The notes under the pieces were generated by a model. That model had not been told where the DNA came from and made no database searches. It saw only the letters and a program-made list of their open reading frames with translations. A stretch of 64,000 nt of DNA, from assembly GCF_008831285.2 (NCBI RefSeq), contig NC_045144.1, positions 14,683,858 through 14,747,857 of the forward strand, in the 5' to 3' direction. The stretch comes from Nymphaea colorata. Lineage: Eukaryota > Streptophyta > Magnoliopsida > Nymphaeales > Nymphaeaceae. Position 1 is the stretch's first letter. Each line of letters opens with the position of its first letter. The translations under genes were made by a program, and so were the position numbers. Positions 11,641-22,567 of this stretch are shown piece by piece.

Positions 11641-11999
11641 GATGTAAGGATTTATAGTATGATATTTTTTATTTTCATTATTTTTGAGGTTGGGATATGT
11701 CCAACCTTGGAAACACCCAATACAAGAATAGCTACTTGTTAATTTGCAACTTGCATGCATCTATTGGGATTTTCAAAATTCAAGATTGCCCTTAGCCCTT
11801 TTCAATATTTCAATTCTTTCTAGCCTCCCCATGACCAACCTATATTTTCAATACATTCTTGAGTGACTCACAAGATGAGGAATTCCCCTCATCAATTCTC
11901 AACACGTTTTTCCTTTCTATTGTTTCATAGGTGTACATCATGATAGGAATGGTTTATTTCTTTCTCAGGCATATAAAAAAATCATTTTAGCATGCATCC

Positions 12000-12245
12000 A
12001 CAATGCACTTTTGTGTTGAAGAAATGTTCACATGCATATCTCTTAAAAGCTTAAGTAAGATAAGATCAAACCTTAATAGGTATGAATCGAAATAGGGCAA
12101 AATCTTGAAACTTCCTTCAGATTTAAGGGAAACACTTACACAAATCATAGTATTTTTCTCCTTTCATATCAAAACTTTTCTCTTTTTCAACATCTTACCT
12201 TAATTTTCAAACTTTTGTAATATTGCAAAGTTCCTCCTTTTTACC
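12000..12245. repeat. dispersed repeat, copy 2
   Basis: Counterpart of 4960-5180 in the same orientation, with the same ordered words (TGTTCACA .. CTTAAGTAAG .. GGCAAAATCTTGAAACTTCC .. CATCTTACCTTAATTTT). Confidence 0.65.
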
Positions 12246-15200
12246 AGACTTTCAAAAGAGAGAACCTCCATCTCAATTCAATATAAAAGGATGAGTATTC
12301 TCCCTTCAGTTATAGACAAAAACCATGTTTGAATATGGCAAAAAAAAAAAAAAACCTTACAGAAAACAAGAATAAAAAACTGCAAACCTCATAGCTCATA
12401 GAAGACAGTAAGCACTAAGCTGGAGACTATATGCCATCCTTTGAACAACTCACAACAATTCAAGCTACCCATCACTCATTTATAGCTTCAGATGAAACAG
12501 ATCCAGTGCCTTTGGTTGTGAATGATGCAAATTGACGCCAAAGTAAGCTTCATGGCTACAGAACACCCATCTTTTGGTACAAAACAACCATGGAATGTCA
12601 TCTTGAGTGAAGCATCACAATTTGAGTAATTCAATCCTACTTAGGTTATCCTTTCCAAGTTTTTGTCACCACACCTGTCTTCAACCAAAACCCCACCAAC
12701 TGTTATCCCTCTTTTTTTATTGTTCCTTCATTGAGAACTCTATTATTTATTTCCATATAAATTGTTCCACCAGTTGCACCAAAGGGGCCAGAAGCACCCT
12801 TTACACTACTTGGTTCAACCGTATCCACAATTTCTAAATAATTGATAATAAGGTCAGTTTCCAACATTTATGTCATCTAGTTATGTTCACCGTGCAGATA
12901 ATTTCAGTTATATTATGAGGCCTTTACATGGCGTTCTAACTGGTTGAACTTGTTCATGAACAACAATAAATCTCCACATCAATGAAGCCACATTTGATCA
13001 AAGAGATTGCCCCCCAATTCCTTACCCTATACTACACAACCCACATCTATTGCATGAGATGAAACATAAATTATGCAGATAGTTTAGTACCAAAAGGTCG
13101 GCTGTTGCCATATGATGTCCCCACCACTAGCTGGTGTTTGCCAAATGTTCCTGCTTGGTTGTTTGCTGCCCTGTCAAAGTAGTGGAATCAGTGGTGGAAC
13201 AAAGCTTCCACTCAAAAAGCGAAGGGTATTCAACTTTACCTTTACATTGCAGGACATCAAGGACTCTATATACTAAGATACTAGTCCTTTTATTGCTGTC
13301 ACATTCTTGTCCCCCTCTGCACCAGAAAATCTCTTCAATTGGAGGTATCGATCTTAATCTTGTGTCCTCATCTTTGTTTGACAGAACTGCATATTCTTCT
13401 TTTCCCATTGCCTGTTTGGCTAGAACGGATATTAGTTTTCCACCCTTTCCTAGTGGCTTCCCATGCGCCTGTGTCTCTAACGAGGGATTTCTCCATCCAC
13501 AGACTCGACCAAGCATTTTCCATGAGCAATGTCTAAGGCTTTAAGAGCTTACATTCATTTGGGATATGAAATAGGCTCTAATTTTCCCTTCAAAGGTAGG
13601 ATGGCAAAGCCTTCAAACCAATCAAGTGAATGCATTCCTCAGTATTTCAATCACTCCAAAGGAAAATATGCTAATAAGGTCCAACTTGGTAGCAATTCCG
13701 TCTATTGCTTTCCACGCTGCCACTCTTTTCCCAACCCTTTCAACAGGCAGACTAAGATAACCTTGAAGGCAGTTGATCAAAGTCTTACCCATATGCTTGC
13801 ATAATAGGGTGTAGGCCTTCTTCATGTGAAGGTTCAGACATAGAGGGAGTATTAAGGAAAGAGTTTGAATTTTGAAATCCTAGAAATCTGCAAGAGATAA
13901 AAACGTATCAGTCTCTATTAATTTGGGATTGGTTCTACGTTTTTATCTCCTCGCCTTATTTGTTGTAGCGTCATTCTCTTGTACTCTATAATTACTTTGT
14001 ATTTTCAACAATAGCAACACACGAGAGATTCTATTTTTGAATCCTCCTTCCCTCTCTCGTTCCCTCTCAATTCTCACAAGCTCTTTCAGGGAGCAGTTTC
14101 TTTCCTTTCTGAAAGAGCTCGAAAACTCGCTGGCTAGTGTAGTGGAATGTCGTTCTGGATCTTTCAACTTCCCAAGAATTCAGCTTTTTGTTTTTCCCTC
14201 CAATGATCCTAGACAATATCACCTTCCCATGAGAAAGATGAATAGGTGATGACTTTATGGACACTCTTAGGGAATGCTATTCTCAGTAAATCCTTCAAAT
14301 TCAGTGTCTAATCCTTTGTGGCAGGGCATAAAGAAAATCGTATGTCCTGAAAGCTTTTTCAAAATTTTCCCTTTAAGAGAAAGTTATTGAATTGCTGCTG
14401 AAAATGTCCTAATTTCCTGCATCGCCCAAAAAATTGTTGGGTTGAATTACAGACATATAGGGGAAGGTGAATAATCAGACTTGGAAGTTCGATCTGGGTC
14501 GATTAATATACTTCGATACAATTTTGCATTCTTTTGGATTATTCCGACTGCAATCTTTTCAATTCACTTCGCAACTTAGACCACGGCAAATTCCCATAGT
14601 TGTATGCTGACATAAGCAACCTTCAGTTTTCAGGAAGCCAAAAATCAAATTCTTCGGTTACATGGATTGGACATAAAGAGGACGTATGAAAACGCTGTAC
14701 AAATTAGGTATATTCTGATACATAGCGGGAGAGGCTTTAGGAACTAAAACAAGCTAAAACGAGTTGCATGTGATCGCATGGTCGAGCATATATTGTCATA
14801 CACTCTAGTAATGAACGAAAGTTAATCATTCGGTGCAGTTTAATGAGTTTAGGAAGGTGGAAAACATATATGTTCAGTCATTATGGTTTTTTACTAAAAA
14901 GTGATTTTTTTTCCTCTGAAAATTGTTGCATTTCCGCTGCTAGCTACCAGAAAAAACTTGATACAAACAAAGAATTAAGGTGACTCGGAAGCTGATTTGA
15001 CTAAATATATTTACAAACTAAAAAGACAGAGAATAATAAAAAGGAACTACATGGTTTTGTACAAGCAAGAGAAATTATATACAGAACTTCCTGACATTTA
15101 AAAATTGCAAATAACTGCTTGAAAATAATTCACAAGAACGCACTTCATCATGAAAGATGTCAAAACATATTTAGGGCAACTATTTTAGGCTTAATGATTT

Positions 15201-16613
15201 CTCAGTAGTTTCATAAATCACACACCCTTCCGCTCTGCCTGTTCCCTTGATCACCAACAATATTCCTAATGAAATGAAGAAATCATGTGAAGGGACTGAC
15301 AAGCAAAAATGTGGACTGTGAAAAAAAAATAATTTAGAATTTCTTTTCTATTAAGTATGAAATGGTCTTTTTGAATATATTAATTTAATGTTATCCATTT
15401 GTAGAGCATGCATTGGTGGATATTTTTGTAACCTTACGCAGTGAATTGTCTTATAAATTAACGTAGGCAGTTATTAATTTTTTTTTAAATGTTGCGTGAC
15501 TTCTATAAATAATTAAAAAAAAAACAGTTGTTCATAAATTTATCAGTCAACCGTAGCAAAATATGTGCACAAGGTTCAAGTGTCTTCTCTTTTTTCCAGA
15601 TCCAAGTTAGTAAATAGGCTGGGCGTGTTAGAAGCAATTCTACCCAGCAAGCAGAACAAAATTGTATAAACTCCTCTTATGTAAAAAAAAAAAAAAAGGG
15701 AAAAAGAACATACAAAAGCAAAGCTCTACTAACTGATATAAAACCTGGATGAGGTTATGCTTGATGAATTCCTATCTACCATTACCACCCCAAGATTCAG
15801 TTTTAGTTTAACATTAACAAGATACAGTTCATAACCTACCAAGCTGTTTCAATTGTACTTATAATCGCCACCATTCCCTGGTTTTATCAATATCTCATCA
15901 ACACATATAAATATATGCGCATGATTTGTTGTATGGAATAAAGGCATTGGAGTTATTAAATATTAGAGCAGAATTTGTTCGCAAAAACACTAACAAATAC
16001 ATCATTTGGTAAGTGAATAAGGAACTGATTCCCATATTCCCCATGCTTAGGGAACCACGATTATGTGATAGAAACGAATTAGAAGCGAGTATTATGGATA
16101 TCCTGTAGATTAAAGGGGATTCGAACATCGTCCCTGTTCAATAATTTAAAGATGCAAGCTCGTTGGATTTAGTGGGTGTATCTTTTATCTTTATGAAGAA
16201 TAAATGCCAAATCAACTTCTTTCTAACTTTATTGAAAAAGCTTTATATTCCTTTTTCTCCGGAAGAGGAAAAGGAATATCAGAGTGCTTAGGAAATAGGA
16301 AACATCATTATACCTTCACTACAGCAATTCTGAGAACTAAGAGCGCGTGGTCCAACAATGGGAAAACAAGACAGATTTCCAATGTGGGAAAACAAGACAG
16401 ATTTCCAATGTGGTCCATAGATGAGGAATTCTCTTATTCCTGATGTTTGTTGAGAATTTTAACTTTGGTGGAGGAGGTGGAGCAGCTTATATGTTATTGG
16501 GTATGTTATGGGAGCGGGTTTTATGTTATGGTCTCTCACCATGTGTTAAGGGCATGAAGTGTCCAAACTGTCCTTACTTGTTAAATGTAAGACCTTCCCC
16601 CTATATTCTATAA
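12246..16613. other. gene-free stretch with unassigned ORFs
   Basis: Overlapping open frames occur on both strands at 13127-13544 (136 codons +, 129 codons -) and around 13529-13825. I recognise no family in any of them. At 14079-14089 and 14109-14119 an 11-bp perfect inverted repeat (AGCTCTTTCAG) flanks a 19-base loop. At 16360-16411 a 26-bp unit is repeated twice. Otherwise nothing beyond AT-rich DNA. Confidence 0.5.
16360..16411. repeat. perfect 26-bp tandem duplication
   Basis: 16360-16385 and 16386-16411 are identical (GGGAAAACAAGACAGATTTC...). Confidence 0.95.
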
Positions 16614-17475
16614 TAAGCCTGGGCACCTGGGCCACGGCCGGGTACCCGGTACCCAGCCCGCCACGGGCCCGGGCCCGGGCCCGGGCCTTGACAAAAGAGT
16701 TTTCGGGCCAAATTTATCGGGCTCGGCTCGGCCCGGCCCGATAATTACCGGGCCTGCCACTGTGATCGGTGGCGGCCCGATAAGCCCGACATGAGTTTTT
16801 TTTTTTTTTTCTTTCTTTAAAAAAATGAACTTAGAGAATTAGGAACTTAGGGTTATAGGTTAGGTTTTCTTTTCCTCTTTTCGTTTCATTAAGAAATTTC
16901 ATCGCCGCGAGCTCGAGACTGCCTCCTCTAGTCTTCCACTGTGATCGGCGGCGGCCCGATAAGCCCGACATGAGTTTTTTTTTTTTTTTTTCTTTCTTTA
17001 AAAAAATGAACTTAGAGAATTAGGAACTTAGGGTTATAGGTTAGGTTTTCTTTTCCTCTTTTCGTTTCATTAAGAAATTTCATCGCCGCGAGCTCGAGAC
17101 TGCCTCCTCTAGTCTTTTTCATTGGCCGTCGCCCCTTGGCTGCCTCTTCCGGTCCTTCCGTCGGTCGCTGCCATCGCACAGCTGCTCTACTTGCTTCATC
17201 GTCGGTTGCATCAAGTGCTTCTCCAGAGGACTACTTTCTACTGGTAGGTGTTGTTCTTGTTTTTGTTATTATATTAAGTGCACATAGTTTACGTTCGTGC
17301 TCATTTTTTGAGTGAGCTAGAGGCTAACAAGTAGCAACCCGCCTCAAAGCCCGGCCCAGCCCGCCCGGCCCTTTAATAATTGGGCCGGGCCGGGCCTCGG
17401 GCCAGCCCGTTTTGAATGCCGGGCTTTGATTTTTTCATTTTTAACGGGCCGGGCCGGCCCAGCCCGGCCCGATGC
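16614..17475. mobile_element. non-autonomous hAT-type DNA transposon with GGGCCGGGCC-rich ends
   Basis: The left end reads TAAGCCTGGGCACCTGGGCC, close to the ends of two better-defined elements at 38666 and 38963. The right end is ..GGCCCGATGC. ATTCTATAA flanks both sides (16605-16613 and 17476-17484); it contains the 8-bp duplication expected of hAT insertion. Dense GGGCCCGGGC / GGCCCGGCCC runs occupy both subterminal zones. The right terminus lacks the last bases of the inverted repeat seen on the left. No transposase is encoded. The core contains a near-identical internal duplication (16757-17116). Confidence 0.7.
16757..17116. repeat. ~180-bp near-identical internal duplication in the hAT element
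   Basis: 16757-16935 is repeated at 16936-17116. I see one substitution (GGTGGC/GGCGGC) and a length difference in the T tract. Each copy contains an ..ATCGCCGCGAGCTCGAG.. GC-rich tail that resembles a gene 5' end. Confidence 0.9.
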
Positions 17476-17520
17476 ATTCTATAAGGACAAAAATGAAACC
17501 TAAAAAAAATCTCTCATAAA

Positions 17521-17588
17521 ATTATCTAAGTACCCATATGATAAATGTGAAAACATTATCTAAGTACCCATATGATAAATGTGAAAAC
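17521..17588. repeat. perfect 34-bp tandem duplication
   Basis: 17521-17554 and 17555-17588 are identical, about 45 bp outside the hAT right end. Confidence 0.95.
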
Positions 17589-18116
17589 ATATTTTCTTAT
17601 GTTAGTCTAAGTAGGTTTTGTGTTCTGGAGATAAAGGACGACCCTCTTCTCTGACGGATAGGTTTCCTTCATGCCTCCCCACACACAACATACAGAGTCT
17701 CCTCATATGTTATGGTCCGCTTTTGTTTTACATTTTTAAAAGACTTTTTAAGGCAGTTTTTTAAATTAATGAGCATATTTTTGTCAAATAATGGCCTTTT
17801 TTTCGCAATATTGACCTTTTATTCATTAAATCATTTTACTTTTAAGTGAATTAATTTAATGGACGCTAATATTGAAAAAAGAAATTATTTCCAACTTTTC
17901 TTTGTTTCTCAGGTTGAAGGTTCTGTGACCTTGTTAAGAAAAAAAAACACAGAAAGTCTTTTTCGGAAATTATATGCAAAAGGAAGAATGAAAAATGAAG
18001 TTTTTTCCTCTGACAGTGTTGAGCCTTTCAGGAAACGGCGCTTCTGGAGAATGTTGAGCCTTTATTAGATCACTTCACTTCTCCTGGCTTCGACACAGAA
18101 GCAACTAGAGAGAGAG

Positions 18117-21100
18117 ATGGGTGAAGGGAAAGCCTCGAGCCTCCTGGTGATCCTTGTTGTCATACTCAGCCTCGTTGCTTTCGGCTTCGCCATAGCAGCG
18201 GAGAAGAGGCGGAGTCTCGTAAGTCCATCTCTCTCTGTCTCCGTCTCTCTCACGCACGTACACATACGCACAAGGACGTCATAAATACAAAGGCACTGCA
18301 TTTCTGATTTTGGTATGCCTCTCTTCGACTCTTCCTGCTGTTTCACTTGCTGAGATTCTGTTCGTGCCTTTGAGAATATGATGGTGTCTTTCTACAGTTT
18401 TCTGGTTTTCCTTGGTAGAAGGCAGAAGATGAAACGCGTAAATCATAGTCTGCATTTTCCCTTTTTTCTTTATTCATTGTTGCGAGCCTAATCCAGTACA
18501 CGCTGAGCAACTGAAACTATCACCAAAGTCATTCTGCTGTTGGTTAAGGAAAAAAGGGAAGCAAAGAAGGTAGCAAAAAATGATTGAATACACATAATAA
18601 AAGCCTGAATGAAGTCCCAAAGATTTTAATGATTGTCTAGTTGGGCTGCATTTTAATCAAATCTTTGCACCTTGGTTAATGATTGTCTAGATTTACATCC
18701 TCGTTTGTTTTGAGTAAGTTATTTCTCTCTTCACTGTCCCCAACTAGACGGGAAATTTTATTAGAAATGAAATGTAATGTAATATGGCTGCAACAAGAAT
18801 TCACTAATGGCCAATCAATTTTCCTTATATCAATATGTATTGCTTGAAAGCGAATGGTTCCTTTAAAATTGCGCCGCTTTTGCTCGATCGTATCTTCGTA
18901 TAAACCAGGCACCTATTTAATGCTTTTACAAGAGGTACTGTCTAGAAGTCTATGCAGGCTGGCGTCACACTTTTTCAGTCTGAAGGAGGAATCCTATTTC
19001 AAAGTGTAGTCAAAGAAATATGTCTGATTAAAGCCTGTCTAGTTGGTGGTCAAGGTTTCGTATGGGTCGGGTTAGCAGGACAGTCAGAAAATTTTTACAT
19101 AGAAAATGCTGACGGAATTTGCATTAGGTTATTATGAAATGTTAACAAAGATTGGGTCAAGATTTTAGCATGTAGCTTTCCTAAATAGGATTATGTGTGT
19201 AAATTGCAAGTATGAAGAAATCATATCAAGATTTAGTAACATATCTGCTGATTCTTGAGGATTAACTATTAATGCAGAAAAGCAATGGTTTATTCATCGT
19301 TAGCTTTGGGCGATGAAAAATTTGTGCTGGTTTCTGTCTTTTCAATGATGATCATGTTGCTAGAGTTTCAACCGTAAGTGGGGACCAGAATAGTTCTTGC
19401 CCAGCCGTGATGTACTTAAATTTAAAATGGTAGCCTATAACCGACTGAATAATCCCTCTCTGTAGCAAGTTGGCTGCTTTCTCGGACAAGTTCAGACTCA
19501 CCGTTTTATGATTAGATTCCTTTAGCCAGCCTGTCCTCTTCACATTTTGGTATGTTTAAGTTTTCTGGATCAGTTCGTTTTCATGCAGTTTGATATTAAT
19601 GCTATGGAACTATAGTTTCCATTAGCAGGAATCAACAATGGAAATCGGAATCATGAAGTGGTTATTCAAATTTCTAAAGATTAGGAACTTAGGAATCCAG
19701 TAGGAAACAGCTTAGTGAACTGTTTAGGAAGTGATATGTCGGATGATATATAGTATTAATGTATCTAAAAAGAGGTATTAGAAAAATAAAAACTACAATA
19801 TGAAAAATGATATTCAGTGAGAGTAAAAGCAAAGTGATGTGTCTAGTATTGGGATGGCTGGGAAGGGCAGAGCAAAAACAGAGTTTTCTTTAGGTTAGCC
19901 ATGGTGGATGAGGTGGATGGTCTGTGGCTTAATACTTAATAGTTAATAGTAAACCAATTACATGACTGCTGCATGAAGAAGTTTGTGGAGGTTACATGTC
20001 GACTCAGCTTTAGGATTTACATGTATTTAATTCGGGAAAAACAGGAGTAGAGTGATGCCATTGTCAAGGACCGTCTGTTCTAGGTTGATGAAAGCGCCAT
20101 GGTGCCTACGTCACACAGATTCTCCTATAAGGGTTCTGCACCTGTGTTGATGCAGCTGGACACGAGTGTGGTTACAGGACACAGCAACATAATATATGGA
20201 ATTTTCTTGGTTTACTTTAATATTTTTTTTGCTTTTTAATTTTTATTTTTATGAATTAAAATAATGAGTACATGTGTGTTTTTTATTAAAATCTTATTTT
20301 ATGTGTGTTGTATGTGGTTTTCCTGCACAAATGTGACATAACATGGTGCAAGATGCTGCCCATAGTAGATGAATAAAGGCCTAGTCTCAAACATGCATGG
20401 AAAGTCAGGCTCAGGATTGTGTGCCTGCTTCCTTCATGTGAAAATTCCTTCACTTTTCTTTCTGTGTGAATCATCATGGCAAACCTCTCTATGGCATCAG
20501 TCTGGACAACCATGCTGTTTATGTGAAAAGGTATTCTCTTAAATGGAAACAAAATAAATTGCTCCTAGATAATTGTTTCTCTGTTTATATCCAAGGCTAT
20601 GAATATCTTTTGCAGCTTTGCTCCATCAGCTAGCAGGATATCTGCTTGACTATCTCTTTGGGTGTTTGAGTTGGTTCAAGAAATCTTACTTTATTTCTCC
20701 AAAAGCGATTCATCTACAATTGCCATTTTTTTCTGCTGGTGAATGAGATTGTTGAGAAATTTTGAAAGAGATAAGATTTGGTTTCAGAAAACATTTATGG
20801 GCATTCACTGAATACTACTTGTGAAGTGGTTATCTATTGTGGTGGACCTACTTACATGGGCATAATTGCTACCATTTTTACTCCTGAAAAATAACCTTGT
20901 CATCCATAGATGTACTACTTCAATATAATATAGTTCATTCCCCTTGCAATTAAAAAGTAAATAGCTTGTTTAATTGTTTCCTTGTGGATTTGTAATTTTC
21001 TAGTAGAAACTGGTAGGCGCCTTTGTCAGCTTGATTTGGAAAGAAAGCAATGGAAACGAAAAGCCACGAGAACATCTGTTGTTAACACTTCCATGTGAGT

Positions 21101-22009
21101 GTGCTAGTCCTTGAGCTACGTATGCATTAATTCAGGATTGCTACCTCCCGTTATTTCCCAGTGCAGTGTACCAAAGTGCCTAAACATCACCAAGACACAT
21201 GTTAGAAATTAAGTTAAAAATAATCTGTCTTGATAAGCTACTCCTATCCATTCAGATGTTAAAAAAATTGCTTGACATTTTTTCTGGAAAATACTCTTGA
21301 ATTTCATAGGTGTGATGTTTGTTTAAGCAGTTATCTATCCTTCTCTCTCTGTGAATCCTTACCCTATTAGAATGTTGTGATTGTTCAACCGTTGCATTTA
21401 GATAGATTTCCTGATGTTTTTCTCACTTACGTGCAGGGTCACATTGAGAGTGACGAAAATAATACTACATATTGTGTTTACAACTCAGACGTTGCAACTG
21501 GTTATGGGGTAGGCTCTTTTTTGTTTCTTCTCTCAAGTCAATCAGTGCTTATGGGCGTGACAAGGTGCATGTGTTTCGGCAGACCATTAGCACCTGGAGG
21601 AAATCGTGCTTTTACAATCATATATTTTGTATCTTCTTGGTAAATGCTTGTGTTCCACCATTTGAAGATACAAATGTACCTAATTTAGGACCCTCCTTAT
21701 GATTAATCGGTTAGATTCTTGAAACAACGAGTCTTGATCTGTGTCTGTTTCAGGTTTGCTTTCATAATTGGTGAGGCTTGCCTAATTGCTGGTGCAACAA
21801 AGAATGCCTACCATACTAAATACAGAAACATGGTTTATGCTGATGATTGGTCTTGTGAATCTTTGCGCAAGGGAATCTTTGCTGCAGGTGCTGCATTTGT
21901 AGTATTCACCATGATTCTCAATGTCTTCTATTACATGAGCTTCAGCAAAGCTGTTCATCAAACCACTCATGCAAAACCTTCTATAGGAATGACTGCTAGT
22001 CGTGCCTGA
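18117..22009 (+). CDS. DUF1218 family four-span membrane protein (3 exons, 186 aa)
   Basis: Exons 18117-18218, 21437-21639 and 21754-22009 join through GTAAGT/GCAG and GTAAAT/TCAG sites to one intact frame of 186 codons ending TGA. The protein is a DUF1218 member, a land-plant family including Arabidopsis VCC and MWL proteins, which have been linked to vein patterning and wall lignin; the molecular activity is unknown. Membrane spans are predicted at about residues 8-28, 57-76, 93-116 and 141-164. Family marks are TTYCVYNSDVATGYG (44-58) between spans 1 and 2, CxC at 78-80 and NAYHTKYR (119-126) after span 3. Cysteines at 47, 78, 80, 111 and 136 fit the family pattern. The start is chosen because it opens span 1 directly and sits after a purine-rich leader. 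Intron 1 is 3.2 kb, intron 2 only 114 bp. It probably acts at the ER or plasma membrane (inference). The exact paralogue group was not resolved. Confidence 0.9.
18219..21436 (+). other. intron 1 of the DUF1218 gene (3.2 kb)
   Basis: Bounded by GTAAGTCC and ACGTGCAG. No ORF or transposon terminus was recognised inside. The short ORFs at 18676, 18952, 19352 and 20286 are not supported as genes. Confidence 0.8.
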
Positions 22010-22349
22010 GGAACACATTCTGTTTGCAAGGACTTATAGTTACGTCTCCGTTTTTTAATAGTGTGTGTTAATTGCCAATTGGGGGTTGGGGGGTCCTGGG
22101 GGGTTGGGTAAATATGGTGGATGTTTAGAGCTACTATGTCATGTCAAACTATACCTCGACGAAAGGGTGAGTACTGGGAAAAAGGTAATGTAAATTTCTT
22201 GAAGACTTTCAAGTAGAGAAGGATGTATGTTGTTATTTGATATGTGACATCAGAGGAACTTTTTGTTCCATAATCTTGTGAACAGATGCCAACTGCACAA
22301 GCAACTATTTCGGTGAGACATCATATATACTGATTTCCCCTTTCTGGAT

Positions 22350-22567
22350 CCATTTGTGTGGCTTTCAAAATTTCTCTTGCTTGTTTGTGAGTCATCCTTA
22401 TGGAAGTTATGATATTTTCAGCAGCTGATGATGTGTGACATAGTTACAGATGATCATTCCATTTGTGTGGCTTTCAAAATTTCTCTTGCTTGTTTGTGGT
22501 TCATCCTTATGGAACTTATGATATTATCAGCAGCTGATGATATGTGACATAGTTACAGATGATCAGT
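22350..22567. repeat. 109-bp tandem duplication downstream of the DUF1218 gene
   Basis: 22350-22458 recurs at 22459-22567 with a few substitutions (for example GTGAGTCATCC versus GTGGTTCATCC). It starts 340 bp past the stop codon and may fall within or near the 3' UTR. Confidence 0.9.

Noticed and set aside
12607-12837. 76-codon + ORF
   Set aside because: No domain, no context, amino-acid content as expected from AT-rich random sequence.
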